Shown here: in pieces, positions 55,087 through 64,000 of the stretch
Numbering within the stretch: the first letter of the stretch is position 1
Layout: the number at the start of each line of letters is the position of its first letter
Source: Azotobacter chroococcum
GTDB taxonomy: Bacteria > Pseudomonadota > Gammaproteobacteria > Pseudomonadales > Pseudomonadaceae
DNA length: 64,000 nucleotides
Direction: 5' to 3'
NCBI RefSeq assembly: GCF_004339665.1
Contig: NZ_SMMU01000017.1
Coordinates: forward strand, 22,935-86,934
Position numbers and translations under genes: made by a program
The notes under the pieces: model-generated
What the model saw: the letters and a program-made list of their open reading frames with translations, nothing else
Database searches by the model: none
What the model was told of the DNA's origin: nothing

Positions 55087-57429
55087 ATGACTCGTACCCG
55101 CTCCCCCAAATCCCCTTCTCCACGTCGCTCCGGTGCCCTCCGTTCCTGGCTGGGCTGGACCGCCAAGCTTGCATTGGTAGGTCTGGTGGTGCTGGCTGGT
55201 TTTGCCGTTTATCTCGATGCCGTGGTGCAGGAGAAATTCTCCGGCAAGCGCTGGACGCTGCCAGCCAAGGTCTACGCCCGGCCGCTGGAGCTGTTCTCCG
55301 GTCTCAAGTTGTCGAAGCAGGATTTTCTCACCGAACTGGACGCGCTCGGCTACCGCCGCGAGGCCGTTGCCGGGCCGGGCTCGGCGGCTGTGTCCGGCAA
55401 CACTGTCGATCTGCATACCCGCGGCTTCCGCTTCTACGAGGGCGACGAGCCGGCCCGAAGGATCCGCGTGCGTTTCTCCGGCGATTATGTGTCCGGCCTG
55501 AGCGGTGCCGACGGTAGCGACCTGCCCGTCGTGCGGATGGAGCCGCTGCTGATCGGCGGCCTGTACCCGGCGCACAACGAGGACCGCATCCTGGTCCAGC
55601 GCAACGAGCTGCCGCCCTATCTGGTGGAGACCCTGGTGGCGGTGGAGGATCGCGAATTCTTCAGTCATTTCGGGGTGTCGCCGAAATCCATCGTCCGCGC
55701 CCTGTGGGTCAATGCCGCCGCGGGTGGGGTGGTCCAGGGCGGCAGCACGCTGACCCAGCAGCTGGTGAAGAATTTCTACCTGAGCAACGAGCGCAGCCTG
55801 GTACGCAAGGCCACCGAGGCCATGATGGCCGTGCTGCTGGAGCTACACTACGACAAGGACGAGATTCTCGAGGCCTACCTCAACGAGGTGTTCCTGGGCC
55901 AGGACGGCAATCGCGCGGTGCATGGCTTCGGTCTGGCCAGCCAGTATTTCTTCGGCCAGCCGCTGGCCGAGCTGCAGCCGCATCAGGTCGCCCTGCTGGT
56001 GGGGATGGTCAAGGGACCCACCTATTACAATCCGCGCCGCAACCCCGAGCGGGCCATGACGCGGCGCAACCTGGTGATCGACCTGATGGCCGAGCAGTCG
56101 GTGATCGATGCCGCGCAGGCCGCTGCCGCCAAGCAGAAGCCGCTTGGTGTCACCGCCCGTGGCAGCCTGGCCAACAGCGCCCATCCGGCGTTCCTCGATC
56201 TGGTCAAGCGCCAGTTGCGCGAGGATTACCAGGAGGCCGACCTCACCGAGGAGGGGCTGCGCATCTTCACCAGTCTCGACCCGATCCTGCAGAACAAGGC
56301 CGAGGCCGCGGTGCACGACACCTTCAAGCGCATCGGCAAGGGCGGCGATCCGGTCGAGGCGTCGATGGTGGTGAGCAATCCGGAAACCGGCGAAGTGCTG
56401 GCCCTGCTCGGCAGTCGGCAGCCGCGTTTCGCCGGCTTCAACCGGGCGCTGGATGCGGTGCGGCCGATCGGTTCGCTGATCAAGCCGGCGATCTATCTCA
56501 CCGCGCTGGAGAAGCCCAGCCAGTACACCCTGACCAGCTGGGTGGCGGACGTGCCCTTCTCGGTGAAGGGCCAGGACGGCCAGCTCTGGCGTCCGCAGAA
56601 TTACGATCACCAGGCCCATGGCGACATCTATCTCTATCAGGGCCTGGCCAACTCCTACAACCTGTCGACCGCCAAGCTCGGCCTCGAGCTGGGGGTGCCG
56701 AACGTGCTAAAGACCCTGGCGCGGCTGGGCGTCGAGCGCGAGTGGCCGGCCTATCCGTCGATGTTGCTGGGCGCCGGGGCGTTGACCCCGATGGAGGTGT
56801 CCAGCATGTACCTGACCATCGCCAGCGGCGGTTTCAACACGCCGCTGCGCGGCATCCGCAGTGTCCTGGACTCCGCCGGCGAGCCGCTCAAGCGCTACCC
56901 GTTCCAGATCCAGCAGCGCTTCGATCCGGGGGCCATCTATCTGCTGCAGAACGCCATGCAGCGGGTGATGCGCGAGGGAACCGGGCGTTCGGTCTACAGC
57001 CGGCTGCCGCGCTCGCTGAATCTAGCCGGCAAGACCGGTACCACCAACGATTCGCGCGACAGCTGGTTCGCCGGCTTCAGTCAGGATCTGCTGGCGGTGG
57101 TCTGGCTGGGGCGCGACGACAACGGCAAGACGCCACTGACCGGCGCCACCGGTGCGCTGAGGGTCTGGACGGACTTCATGGCCAAGGCCGACCCGCTGCC
57201 GCTGGACATGCCGGTGCCGGACAATGTCACCGAAGTTTGGGTGAATGCGCGTAATGGGCTGGGCTCCGAGCCGGGTTGTCCGGATACGGTGCAGATGCCT
57301 TATATTCGGGGTAGCGAGCCGCCACCGGGACCCCCTTGTGGGTTGCCGCAGGCGCCTGCCGAAAATGTGCAGGATGTGATCGAGAATGTTCAGGATGTCA
57401 TGGACTGGGTGCGCGACTGGTCGAATTGA
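55087..57429 (+). CDS. mrcB: Penicillin-binding protein 1B
   Basis: PBP1B is a bifunctional peptidoglycan glycosyltransferase and transpeptidase. The 780-residue protein has a short cytoplasmic basic tail, one membrane helix (about 27-45), a UB2H domain, the GT51 domain with 'VAVEDREFFSHFGVSPKSIV' and 'GGSTLTQQLVKNFYLSNERS', and the transpeptidase with SxxK in 'RPIGSLIKPAIYLT', SxN in 'LANSYNLSTAKL' and 'AGKTGTTNDSRDSWFAG'. No Shine-Dalgarno sequence is visible before the ATG. Confidence 0.96.
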   Translation: MTRTRSPKSPSPRRSGALRSWLGWTAKLALVGLVVLAGFAVYLDAVVQEKFSGKRWTLPAKVYARPLELFSGLKLSKQDFLTELDALGYRREAVAGPGSAAVSGNTVDLHTRGFRFYEGDEPARRIRVRFSGDYVSGLSGADGSDLPVVRMEPLLIGGLYPAHNEDRILVQRNELPPYLVETLVAVEDREFFSHFGVSPKSIVRALWVNAAAGGVVQGGSTLTQQLVKNFYLSNERSLVRKATEAMMAVLLELHYDKDEILEAYLNEVFLGQDGNRAVHGFGLASQYFFGQPLAELQPHQVALLVGMVKGPTYYNPRRNPERAMTRRNLVIDLMAEQSVIDAAQAAAAKQKPLGVTARGSLANSAHPAFLDLVKRQLREDYQEADLTEEGLRIFTSLDPILQNKAEAAVHDTFKRIGKGGDPVEASMVVSNPETGEVLALLGSRQPRFAGFNRALDAVRPIGSLIKPAIYLTALEKPSQYTLTSWVADVPFSVKGQDGQLWRPQNYDHQAHGDIYLYQGLANSYNLSTAKLGLELGVPNVLKTLARLGVEREWPAYPSMLLGAGALTPMEVSSMYLTIASGGFNTPLRGIRSVLDSAGEPLKRYPFQIQQRFDPGAIYLLQNAMQRVMREGTGRSVYSRLPRSLNLAGKTGTTNDSRDSWFAGFSQDLLAVVWLGRDDNGKTPLTGATGALRVWTDFMAKADPLPLDMPVPDNVTEVWVNARNGLGSEPGCPDTVQMPYIRGSEPPPGPPCGLPQAPAENVQDVIENVQDVMDWVRDWSN

Positions 57430-57445
57430 GCGAAGAGGGCGCCAG

Positions 57446-58180
57446 GTGAACAGGTGGTTGTTTGGTGCAGTGGCGGCAAGCGTGCTGCTGAGTGGCTGTG
57501 CGACGGTCGAGCATGGCTCGATCCCGGTGGTGGATGCGAGTGGCTCGGTTTACGACCAGCAGCAGGGGCGCGGTAGCGGTACGACCTCCCGCCCCCCGGT
57601 AGCGACGCCTTCCCAGGCGCCGGCTCCTGTCGAGGATGCCGGGGTGGTGGTGATGGTGCCCGGGGGCGGGGCCAGCTCGGCGCCGATCCAGTCCTATCCG
57701 GCATCGGGTGTTTCGGGCAGCGTGGCGCCGATCGTTTCCCAGCCGATTACTGCCACCACGCCTGACGGTAATGCCGGCTATTCCGTGCCCCGTGCGCCGA
57801 GCGGTGCTCCGGGCGGCAGCCCCGCCGTTTCGGGAAATCTGGCTGCCGACGAGCAGCTCGATGGTCCGGTCTTGGCGCTGCTCACCACCGCACAGCGGGA
57901 GCAGGGCAGTGGCAATCTGGATAGTGCCGCCTCCAGCCTGGAGAGAGCGCAGCGCATCGCCCCGCGCGAGCCGCAGGTGCTCTATCGATTGGCCGAGGTG
58001 CGCCTGGCCCAGGGCGATGCCGCCCAAGCCGAGCAGTTGGCGCGCCGCGCCTTGACCTATGCCGGCGGTCGCCCGGCCTTGCAGGCCAGTCTTTGGAATC
58101 TGATCGCTCAGGCGCGCGAGCGCCAGGGCGATGCGGCTGGCGCGGCACAGGCCCGCGAGCGGGCGCGGGTCAATCTGTGA
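57446..58180 (+). CDS. TPR lipoprotein
   Basis: The 244-residue protein starts at GTG 57446 with a lipoprotein signal (read as 'MNRWLFGAVAASVLLSGC', Cys18). A low-complexity region rich in Ser, Gly, Pro and Ala follows (about 30-130), and the C-terminal third holds tetratricopeptide-like helices ('SAASSLERAQRIAPREPQVL', '[20 protein letters not shown]'). It lies 16 bp after mrcB. A lipoprotein next to mrcB suggests LpoB/LpoP-type activators of PBP1B; Pseudomonas LpoP is a TPR lipoprotein, so this is a strong candidate, but I infer it from context and form. Confidence 0.82.
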   Translation: MNRWLFGAVAASVLLSGCATVEHGSIPVVDASGSVYDQQQGRGSGTTSRPPVATPSQAPAPVEDAGVVVMVPGGGASSAPIQSYPASGVSGSVAPIVSQPITATTPDGNAGYSVPRAPSGAPGGSPAVSGNLAADEQLDGPVLALLTTAQREQGSGNLDSAASSLERAQRIAPREPQVLYRLAEVRLAQGDAAQAEQLARRALTYAGGRPALQASLWNLIAQARERQGDAAGAAQARERARVNL

Positions 58181-58509
58181 TGGATGCGCGTATCCCGGCG
58201 CTGGCCGAGCAACTGCTGCTGATCGAGCGGGAGTTGCGCGTTCTGGGCTTGTGGGCTCGCTTGCCACCGAGCGATGAGGCACTCTCCAGCAAGCAGCCAT
58301 TCTGTATCGACGCTCTCGCCTTCGAAGAGTGGCTGCAGTGGATCTTTCTGCCGCGGATGAAGCAGATCCTTGAGAGTGGCAGCGCTCTCCCTGCTGTATC
58401 GGGAATCCGGCCAATGGCCGAGATGGTCTATGCCGAGCGGTTGGCCGAGCTGGGGCGTCTGCTGGAGTCGCTTGGCGAGGTCGATAGGCTGGTTTCGAGC
58501 GGAGACTGA
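58180..58509 (+). CDS. YqcC family (DUF446) protein
   Basis: The 109-residue helical protein has the DUF446 features 'LLIERELRVLGLWARLPPSD', 'EALSSKQPFCIDALAFEEWL' and 'QWIFLPRMKQIL'. The function is unknown; in E. coli yqcC is next to truC. Its ATG shares one base with the stop of the TPR lipoprotein gene, so the two are coupled. Confidence 0.88.
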   Translation: MDARIPALAEQLLLIERELRVLGLWARLPPSDEALSSKQPFCIDALAFEEWLQWIFLPRMKQILESGSALPAVSGIRPMAEMVYAERLAELGRLLESLGEVDRLVSSGD

Positions 58510-58524
58510 GGCTCGCCGGCCGGT

Positions 58525-58953
58525 TCAGCGACAGCTGCCCTCTATGGCCCTTTTCGCGTCGGCAATGCGGGTCTGGCGTTCTTCCTCGGTCAGCCTGCGC
58601 ATTTCTCCATTGATCTGTGTGCGCAGTCTGGGGTTGTTCTCCAGTTGGGCCAAGTGGGTGCGTACGGTTTCGCAGTATTCCTGGCGCTTGGCTTCCTGGA
58701 TGGCGATGTCACGCTTCACCTTGCGCTCAATGGTTTCCTGGTCGGGGTCGTTTGACTGTACAGGCGGCAGTTTTTCCGCTGCAGGCAGCCGGGGGGCCGG
58801 AGCGGCCGTGTTGAGTGTGGAGCTTGCCTGGTCGCTTGGGGGTTGCTCACTGAAGTGGGTCACGCCTTGCTTGTCCACCCAGGTGTAAACCTGACCAGCC
58901 ATCGCGGTTGCGCCCAGAGTAAGCAGCAGGCTCGTGAGGATCATGCGTCGCAT
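58525..58953 (-). CDS. DUF4124 domain periplasmic protein
   Basis: The 142-residue protein has a signal peptide ('MRRMILTSLLLTLGATAMA') and the short DUF4124 beta motif 'GQVYTWVDKQGVTHFSEQPP', then a Pro/Ala-rich linker and a charged helical C-terminal half with two cysteines ('QEYCETVRTHLAQLENNP', 'IEGSC'). Such proteins are common in Pseudomonas and of unknown function. A second ATG nine bases in (58944) is possible. It is convergent with the YqcC gene. Confidence 0.85.
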   Translation of the reverse strand: MRRMILTSLLLTLGATAMAGQVYTWVDKQGVTHFSEQPPSDQASSTLNTAAPAPRLPAAEKLPPVQSNDPDQETIERKVKRDIAIQEAKRQEYCETVRTHLAQLENNPRLRTQINGEMRRLTEEERQTRIADAKRAIEGSCR

Positions 58954-59351
58954 GGTGACTCCTTAAGTCTCGGTAGAGGCCTGGCGCTACTATACCGGAA
59001 CGATAGTGCGCCTCATGGCATCCCGTCACAGCGGCAGAAGGGGCGAAAGCCCGAGGCATTACTTGACTTGGCCTGAGTGAATCCGAACAATTCAAGGTTC
59101 GCTGCAGTGGGGTTCGCCGCAAGCGGGCTTCAGCTCAGCAGACATGAGGCGTCACCCACGCCGACCTGATACACCCGCAACGCGTTACCTCGCGCTGGGT
59201 GGGAGAATCCTGCAACACACTCTGGGGCCTCCCGATACTTGCTCGACAGCGCTGCGTAGGCGGCGACAACCGTCGCTCATGCCTGTTTGGCAGTAACCTA
59301 TTCAGGCCGTCCGGTCGAGGGCGGCAATCTGGCGTTCTAGAGGTGAACAAC
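58954..59351. other. 398-bp gap between the DUF4124 gene and ilvI
   Basis: No convincing gene. It holds the divergent promoters of the DUF4124 gene and ilvI and a long ilvI leader. I looked for an Ile/Leu/Val-rich leader peptide and a T-run terminator and found neither. A small stem GCGAC/GTCGC lies about 80 bp before the start of ilvI. The in-frame extension of ilvI upstream to 59199 lacks family homology. Confidence 0.5.
59063..59091 (+). promoter_or_regulatory. Candidate sigma-70 promoter of ilvI
   Basis: TTGACT (59063-59068) and AACAAT (59086-59091) are 17 bp apart. It would give a leader of about 250 nt. Confidence 0.45.
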
Positions 59352-61076
59352 GTGGAGCTTTTATCCGGCGCTGAAATGGTCGTCCGCTTCTTGCGCGACG
59401 AAGGCGTTAAATACATCTACGGATATCCGGGCGGTGCTCTTCTGCACATCTACGATGCCCTGTTCAAGGAAAAGGAAGTCACCCATATCCTGGTCCGTCA
59501 CGAGCAGGCAGCCACCCACATGGCCGATGGTTATGCCCGTGCGACCGGCAAGGCTGGTGTGGTGCTGGTGACTTCGGGGCCTGGTGCCACCAATGCCGTC
59601 ACCGGCATCGCCACCGCTTATATGGATTCCATCCCAATGGTGGTGATTTCGGGGCAGGTGCCGAGCACCATGGTCGGCAGCGATGCTTTTCAGGAAACCG
59701 ACATGATCGGCGTTTCCCGGCCGATCGTGAAGCACAGCTTCATCGTCAAGCATCCCTCGGAAATCCCCGAGGTGCTGAAGAAGGCTTTCTACATCGCCGA
59801 GTCCGGCCGGCCCGGTCCGGTGGTGGTGGACATTCCGAAGGACATGGGCGATCCGACCCAGAAGTATGAATACGTTTATCCGAAGAAGGTCAAGCTGCGC
59901 TCCTACAGCCCGGCGCTGCGTGGCCACTCCGGGCAGATTCGCAAGGCCGTTGAGATGCTGTTGGCAGCCAAGCGTCCTGTGCTCTACTCCGGCGGTGGCG
60001 TGATCATGGGCAGGGCTGCCGCCCAGCTGACCGAGCTGGCGCAGATGCTCAATCTGCCGGTGACCAATACCCTGATGGGGCTGGGAGGCTATCCGGGCAA
60101 CGACCGGCAATTCCTCGGCATGCTCGGCATGCATGGCAGCTACACTGCCAACCTGGCCATGCATCATTCCGACGTGATCCTCTCCGTCGGTGCGCGTTTC
60201 GATGACCGCGTGGTCAATGGGGCAGCCAAGTTCTGTCCGAATGCCAAGATCATTCACGTCGATATCGACCCTGCGTCGATTTCCAAAACCATCAAGGCCG
60301 ACGTTCCGATCGTCGGGCCGGTTGATAGCGTGCTCACCGAGATGATCTCCATCGTCAAGGAGATCGGTGTGATGCCGCAAAAGGATGTCGTGGCCAGCTG
60401 GTGGAAACAGATTGACGAGTGGCGTGGCGCGCGCGGCCTGTTCCCCTACGACAAGGGTGACGGCAGCATCATCAAGCCGCAGACAGTGATCGAGACCCTC
60501 TACGAGGTGACCAAGGGCGATGCCTACGTCGCCTCCGACGTAGGACAGCACCAGATGTTCGCTGCCCAGTACTACAAGTACGCCAAGCCCAATCGCTGGA
60601 TCAACTCCGGTGGCCTGGGCACCATGGGCTTCGGTTTCCCCGCGGCCATGGGCGTCAAGCTGAATTTTCCCGAAGCCGATGTGGCCTGTGTCACCGGGGA
60701 GGGCAGCATCCAGATGAACATCCAGGAAATGTCGACCTGCCTGCAGTACGACCTGCCTGTGAAGATCATCAACCTCAACAACGGCGCGCTGGGTATGGTT
60801 CGCCAGTGGCAGGATATGCAGTACAACAGCCGCTATTCGCATTCGTACATGGAGTCGCTGCCCGATTTCGTCAAGCTGGCCGAGGCCTATGGTCATGTTG
60901 GCATGCGCATTACCGAGCTGAAGGACCTCAAGCCGATGATGGAGGAGGCCTTCGCCCTGAAAGACCGCCTGGTGTTCCTTGATATCGCGGTCGATACCAG
61001 CGAGCACGTCTATCCGATGCAAATTAGAGACGGCGCGATGCGCGATATGTGGCTGAGCAAGACGGAGCGGACCTGA
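59352..61076 (+). CDS. ilvI: Acetolactate synthase large subunit IlvI
   Basis: This is the catalytic subunit of acetohydroxyacid synthase, the first common step of valine, leucine and isoleucine synthesis. The 574-residue ThDP enzyme has '[20 protein letters not shown]', the catalytic Glu in '[19 protein letters not shown]', a FAD-binding middle domain and the ThDP-Mg motif starting '[15 protein letters not shown]'. The GTG at 59352 follows GAGGTG by seven bases and gives the usual start '[17 protein letters not shown]' and length. Confidence 0.96.
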   Translation: MELLSGAEMVVRFLRDEGVKYIYGYPGGALLHIYDALFKEKEVTHILVRHEQAATHMADGYARATGKAGVVLVTSGPGATNAVTGIATAYMDSIPMVVISGQVPSTMVGSDAFQETDMIGVSRPIVKHSFIVKHPSEIPEVLKKAFYIAESGRPGPVVVDIPKDMGDPTQKYEYVYPKKVKLRSYSPALRGHSGQIRKAVEMLLAAKRPVLYSGGGVIMGRAAAQLTELAQMLNLPVTNTLMGLGGYPGNDRQFLGMLGMHGSYTANLAMHHSDVILSVGARFDDRVVNGAAKFCPNAKIIHVDIDPASISKTIKADVPIVGPVDSVLTEMISIVKEIGVMPQKDVVASWWKQIDEWRGARGLFPYDKGDGSIIKPQTVIETLYEVTKGDAYVASDVGQHQMFAAQYYKYAKPNRWINSGGLGTMGFGFPAAMGVKLNFPEADVACVTGEGSIQMNIQEMSTCLQYDLPVKIINLNNGALGMVRQWQDMQYNSRYSHSYMESLPDFVKLAEAYGHVGMRITELKDLKPMMEEAFALKDRLVFLDIAVDTSEHVYPMQIRDGAMRDMWLSKTERT

Positions 61077-61078
61077 GC

Positions 61079-61570
61079 ATGCGACACATCATTTCCCTGC
61101 TGATGGAAAACGAGCCGGGCGCCCTGTCTCGGGTAGTCGGCCTGTTTTCGCAGCGCAACTACAACATCGAGACCCTCACCGTAGCGCCCACTGAGGATCC
61201 GACGCTGTCCCGCCTGACTCTGACCACCATTGGTCAGGATGAGGTGATCGAGCAGATCACCAAGAACCTCAACAAGCTGATTGAGGTGGTCAAACTGGTA
61301 GACCTGTCGGAAAGTGCGCACATCGAGCGCGAGTTGCTGCTGGTCAAAGTCAAGGCCACCGGAGCCCAGCGTGCCGAGATCAAGCGTACTACCGACATCT
61401 TCCGTGGGCAGATCGTCGATGTCACCAGCAGCGTCTATACCATCCAGCTCACTGGAACCAGTGACAAGCTGGATAGCTTCCTACACGCCATCGGTACTTC
61501 GTCGATCTTGGAAACCGTGCGCAGTGGCGTCACCGGCATAGCCCGTGGCGACAAAGTACTCACTATTTAA
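61079..61570 (+). CDS. ilvH: Acetolactate synthase small (regulatory) subunit IlvH
   Basis: The 163-residue protein has an N-terminal ACT domain ('LLMENEPGALSRVVGLFSQR', 'NYNIETLTVAPTEDPTLSRL') that binds valine for feedback inhibition and a C-terminal ALS_ss_C domain. The ATG is two bases after the ilvI stop, so the subunits are made together. Confidence 0.96.
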   Translation: MRHIISLLMENEPGALSRVVGLFSQRNYNIETLTVAPTEDPTLSRLTLTTIGQDEVIEQITKNLNKLIEVVKLVDLSESAHIERELLLVKVKATGAQRAEIKRTTDIFRGQIVDVTSSVYTIQLTGTSDKLDSFLHAIGTSSILETVRSGVTGIARGDKVLTI

Positions 61571-61603
61571 CGAAAGGCCTTGCGGGCCTGATATCAGGGG
61601 TAA

Positions 61604-62623
<1,020 letters not shown>

Positions 62624-62640
62624 GCTCGGCATATGAAATA

Positions 62641-62669
62641 AAAAAGACGCGGCCTTGGCCGCGTTTTTT
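62641..62669 (+). terminator. Rho-independent terminator after ilvC
   Basis: ACGCGGCC pairs with GGCCGCGT around TT, preceded by AAAAA and followed by TTTTT. Confidence 0.9.
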
Positions 62670-62695
62670 GTTGCGAATCGGGCTTCTGGTATAAA
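62668..62695 (+). promoter_or_regulatory. Candidate sigma-70 promoter of pssA
   Basis: TTGTTG (62668-62673) and TATAAA (62690-62695) are 16 bp apart, directly behind the ilvC terminator and 78 bp before pssA. Confidence 0.5.
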
Positions 62696-62773
62696 GCCCC
62701 ATGGAGCGGACTGCCTGCAAACGTGCATTGCAGGCGTCGGCTAAAAATCTTTCTGAACCTGCAGGGTGCTTTC

Positions 62774-63589
62774 ATGAGCGAACGTCCGGAGGAGTCCAAC
62801 AAAGGGTCCGCAGCTGAAAGTCTGTTGCCCATCGACGAGCACGTTGAGGAGGAGCGGGACGCGGAGGGGCGCAAGGTCCGTCATCGTGGTATCTATTTGC
62901 TACCCAATCTGTTTACTACGGCCAACCTCTTTGCTGGCTTCTATTCCATCGTCAGTGCAATCAATGGAAACCTATATGTAGCCGCGGCCACGGTTTTCGT
63001 CGCGATGGTGCTGGATAGCCTGGATGGGCGTGTGGCTCGCCTGACCAATACGCAAAGTGCATTCGGCGCCGAGTACGACTCGCTTTCCGACATGGTGGCC
63101 TTTGGTTTGGCGCCAGCCATCCTTGCTTTCGAGTGGGCCTTGAGCGGCATGGGGAAAGTCGGCTGGATGATTGCGTTTGTCTATGTGGCTGGTGCTGCCT
63201 TGCGTCTGGCGCGTTTCAATACGCAGATCGGCAAGGCTGACAAGCGCTTCTTCATTGGCTTGGCCAGCCCGGCAGCGGCGGGAGTGGTGGCTGGCACCGT
63301 CTGGGCTTTCAGCGACCTTGGTATCCAGGGTTCTAACATTGCTTCCCTTGTCGCTCTGCTGGTAGCCGGTACAGGTATGCTGATGGTCAGCAATATCAAG
63401 TACTACAGCTTTAAGGATCTGGATCTCAAGGGGAGGGTGCCTTTTGTCGCCATTCTGGTGGTGGTGCTGCTCTTCGCCGTGGTGTTCAGCGATCCTCCGC
63501 GGATTTTGTTGCTGATTTTTCTTGTTTATGCGGTTTCAGGGCCTGTGCAGTACCTGCTGCAATGGTGGCGCCGAAAGCGGGCAGGCTGA
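62774..63589 (+). CDS. pssA: CDP-diacylglycerol-serine O-phosphatidyltransferase PssA
   Basis: PssA makes phosphatidylserine, precursor of phosphatidylethanolamine, in the inner membrane. The 271-residue protein has the CDP-alcohol phosphotransferase motif D-G-x2-A-R-x8-G-x3-D-x3-D in 'DSLDGRVARLTNTQS' followed by 'FGAEYDSLSD', and about eight membrane helices. It is the integral-membrane type (subclass II, as in Bacillus), not the E. coli peripheral type. It follows ilvC as in P. aeruginosa. Confidence 0.95.
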   Translation: MSERPEESNKGSAAESLLPIDEHVEEERDAEGRKVRHRGIYLLPNLFTTANLFAGFYSIVSAINGNLYVAAATVFVAMVLDSLDGRVARLTNTQSAFGAEYDSLSDMVAFGLAPAILAFEWALSGMGKVGWMIAFVYVAGAALRLARFNTQIGKADKRFFIGLASPAAAGVVAGTVWAFSDLGIQGSNIASLVALLVAGTGMLMVSNIKYYSFKDLDLKGRVPFVAILVVVLLFAVVFSDPPRILLLIFLVYAVSGPVQYLLQWWRRKRAG

Positions 63590-63790
63590 TTGCTCTGCGT
63601 GCGGGGGTAAGTATGCCTGCTGTGCTCAAGGGCATCCTCCCCGGCGCTGCATGCCGAATGCATTCTCCCTGCTGAAGCTGAATGCAGTTGGATCAAAGTG
63701 ATCAGGCACATGGTCTATGGCTTCAGGGAGGGCTGACTTCTTCTCAGGTGGTCTTTCTCGGAAAAGTGCGATGAGCCAAATATTTCAACT
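63590..63790. other. Gap after pssA
   Basis: About 200 bp without an open frame of any recognised family. It has several short G/C-rich palindromic pieces but no T-run terminator. The msrP/msrQ-type genes that I recall following pssA in P. aeruginosa are not present here. Confidence 0.4.
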
Positions 63791-63795
63791 TTCTA

Positions 63796-63823
63796 TTGAC
63801 GCCGAAAGTTAACGCCCTATAAT
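63796..63823 (+). promoter_or_regulatory. rRNA-type promoter P1
   Basis: TTGACG (63796-63801) and TATAAT (63818-63823) are 16 bp apart. An AT-rich UP-like stretch lies just upstream (about 63778-63795) and a GC-rich discriminator GCGCCCC follows, the form of promoters under ppGpp/DksA control. Confidence 0.8.
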
Positions 63824-63939
63824 GCGCCCCACTTCCTTCGCAGGAGCTGCGTAAACCCTTGAAAATCAAGGGGTTGGCTGCAGGTTCTGGAGGGTTGGCA
63901 AGGCGGGCGGTGGCGGTGAAGGAAAGTTCATCGAAGCGC

Positions 63940-63967
63940 TTGACAGGTTCGAAGGCTGCTGTAGAAT
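63940..63967 (+). promoter_or_regulatory. rRNA-type promoter P2 with leader hairpin
   Basis: TTGACA (63940-63945) and TAGAAT (63962-63967) are 16 bp apart, again followed by a GC-rich discriminator (GCGCGGCC). At 63980-63997 TTGAG pairs with CTCAA around ACGAAAGG, resembling the boxB hairpin of rRNA leaders. The 16S gene would start beyond the window. Confidence 0.78.
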
Positions 63968-64000
63968 GCGCGGCCTCGGTTGAGACGAAAGGCTCAAGCG

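Noticed and set aside
59199..59351. GTG start extending IlvI by 51 residues
   Set aside because: The family begins at ELLSGAEMV; the extension has no similarity and the GTG at 59352 has a good ribosome binding site.

Overview
The window is one contiguous piece of a high-GC gammaproteobacterial chromosome, and both gene content and gene order are those of the Pseudomonadaceae (Pseudomonas or Azotobacter). Markers of that family are the order smpB-fur-recN-grpE-dnaK-dnaJ-dapB-carAB-greA, the CbrA/CbrB system with its sRNA crcZ, a PrrF-type iron sRNA beside haem-uptake genes, and a Fur protein with a single cysteine in its metal-site segment. I cannot name the species from sequence alone. No prophage, insertion sequence, CRISPR array or island is visible. 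This is conserved core chromosome, and the interest lies in small RNAs, regulatory sites and gene loss.

Layout. 1-9.6 kb: the end of a GntR/FCD regulator (probably lldR), smpB, ratA-rnfH, bamE and fur (divergent), recN with a LexA box, then grpE-dnaK-dnaJ with two heat-shock promoters, and dapB. 9.6-14.7 kb: carA-carB-greA behind a leader with a small ORF and a terminator. 14.8-20.8 kb: yhbY (minus), rlmE, ftsH, folP, glmM, a decayed remnant of tpiA, and secG. 20.8-29.8 kb: tRNA-Leu(GAG) and initiator tRNA-Met, then the translation and RNA operon rimP-nusA-infB-rbfA-truB-rpsO-pnp. 29.8-41.2 kb (minus): DUF2845 and DUF748 genes, acs, pgi, panD, panB-panC, folK-pcnB. 41.2-46.4 kb (minus): crcZ with a sigma-54 promoter and upstream repeats, cbrB, cbrA and a small overlapping cbrX-like gene. 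46.5-50 kb: gluQ, dksA, an aminotransferase, sfsA. 50-55 kb: a Rieske protein, a haem-type ABC permease and ATPase, a ChaN/PhuW lipoprotein, a PrrF sRNA antisense to its 3' end, and a kinase fusion. 55-64 kb: mrcB, a TPR lipoprotein, a YqcC protein, a DUF4124 protein, ilvI-ilvH-ilvC, pssA, and tandem rRNA-type promoters that run off the end of the window.

How the parts fit. Several stress and nutrient circuits have both ends visible: LexA-recN, sigma-32-grpE/dnaK, CbrA-CbrB-crcZ (carbon catabolite control through Hfq/Crc titration) and Fur-prrF (iron sparing), with fur itself in the window. The most noteworthy observations are the tpiA remnant between glmM and secG, the antisense overlap of prrF with the haem lipoprotein gene, the haem-transport cluster without receptor, binding protein or haem chaperone, the carA leader, and two genes (smpB, mrcB) whose -10 boxes leave almost no room for a 5' untranslated region.
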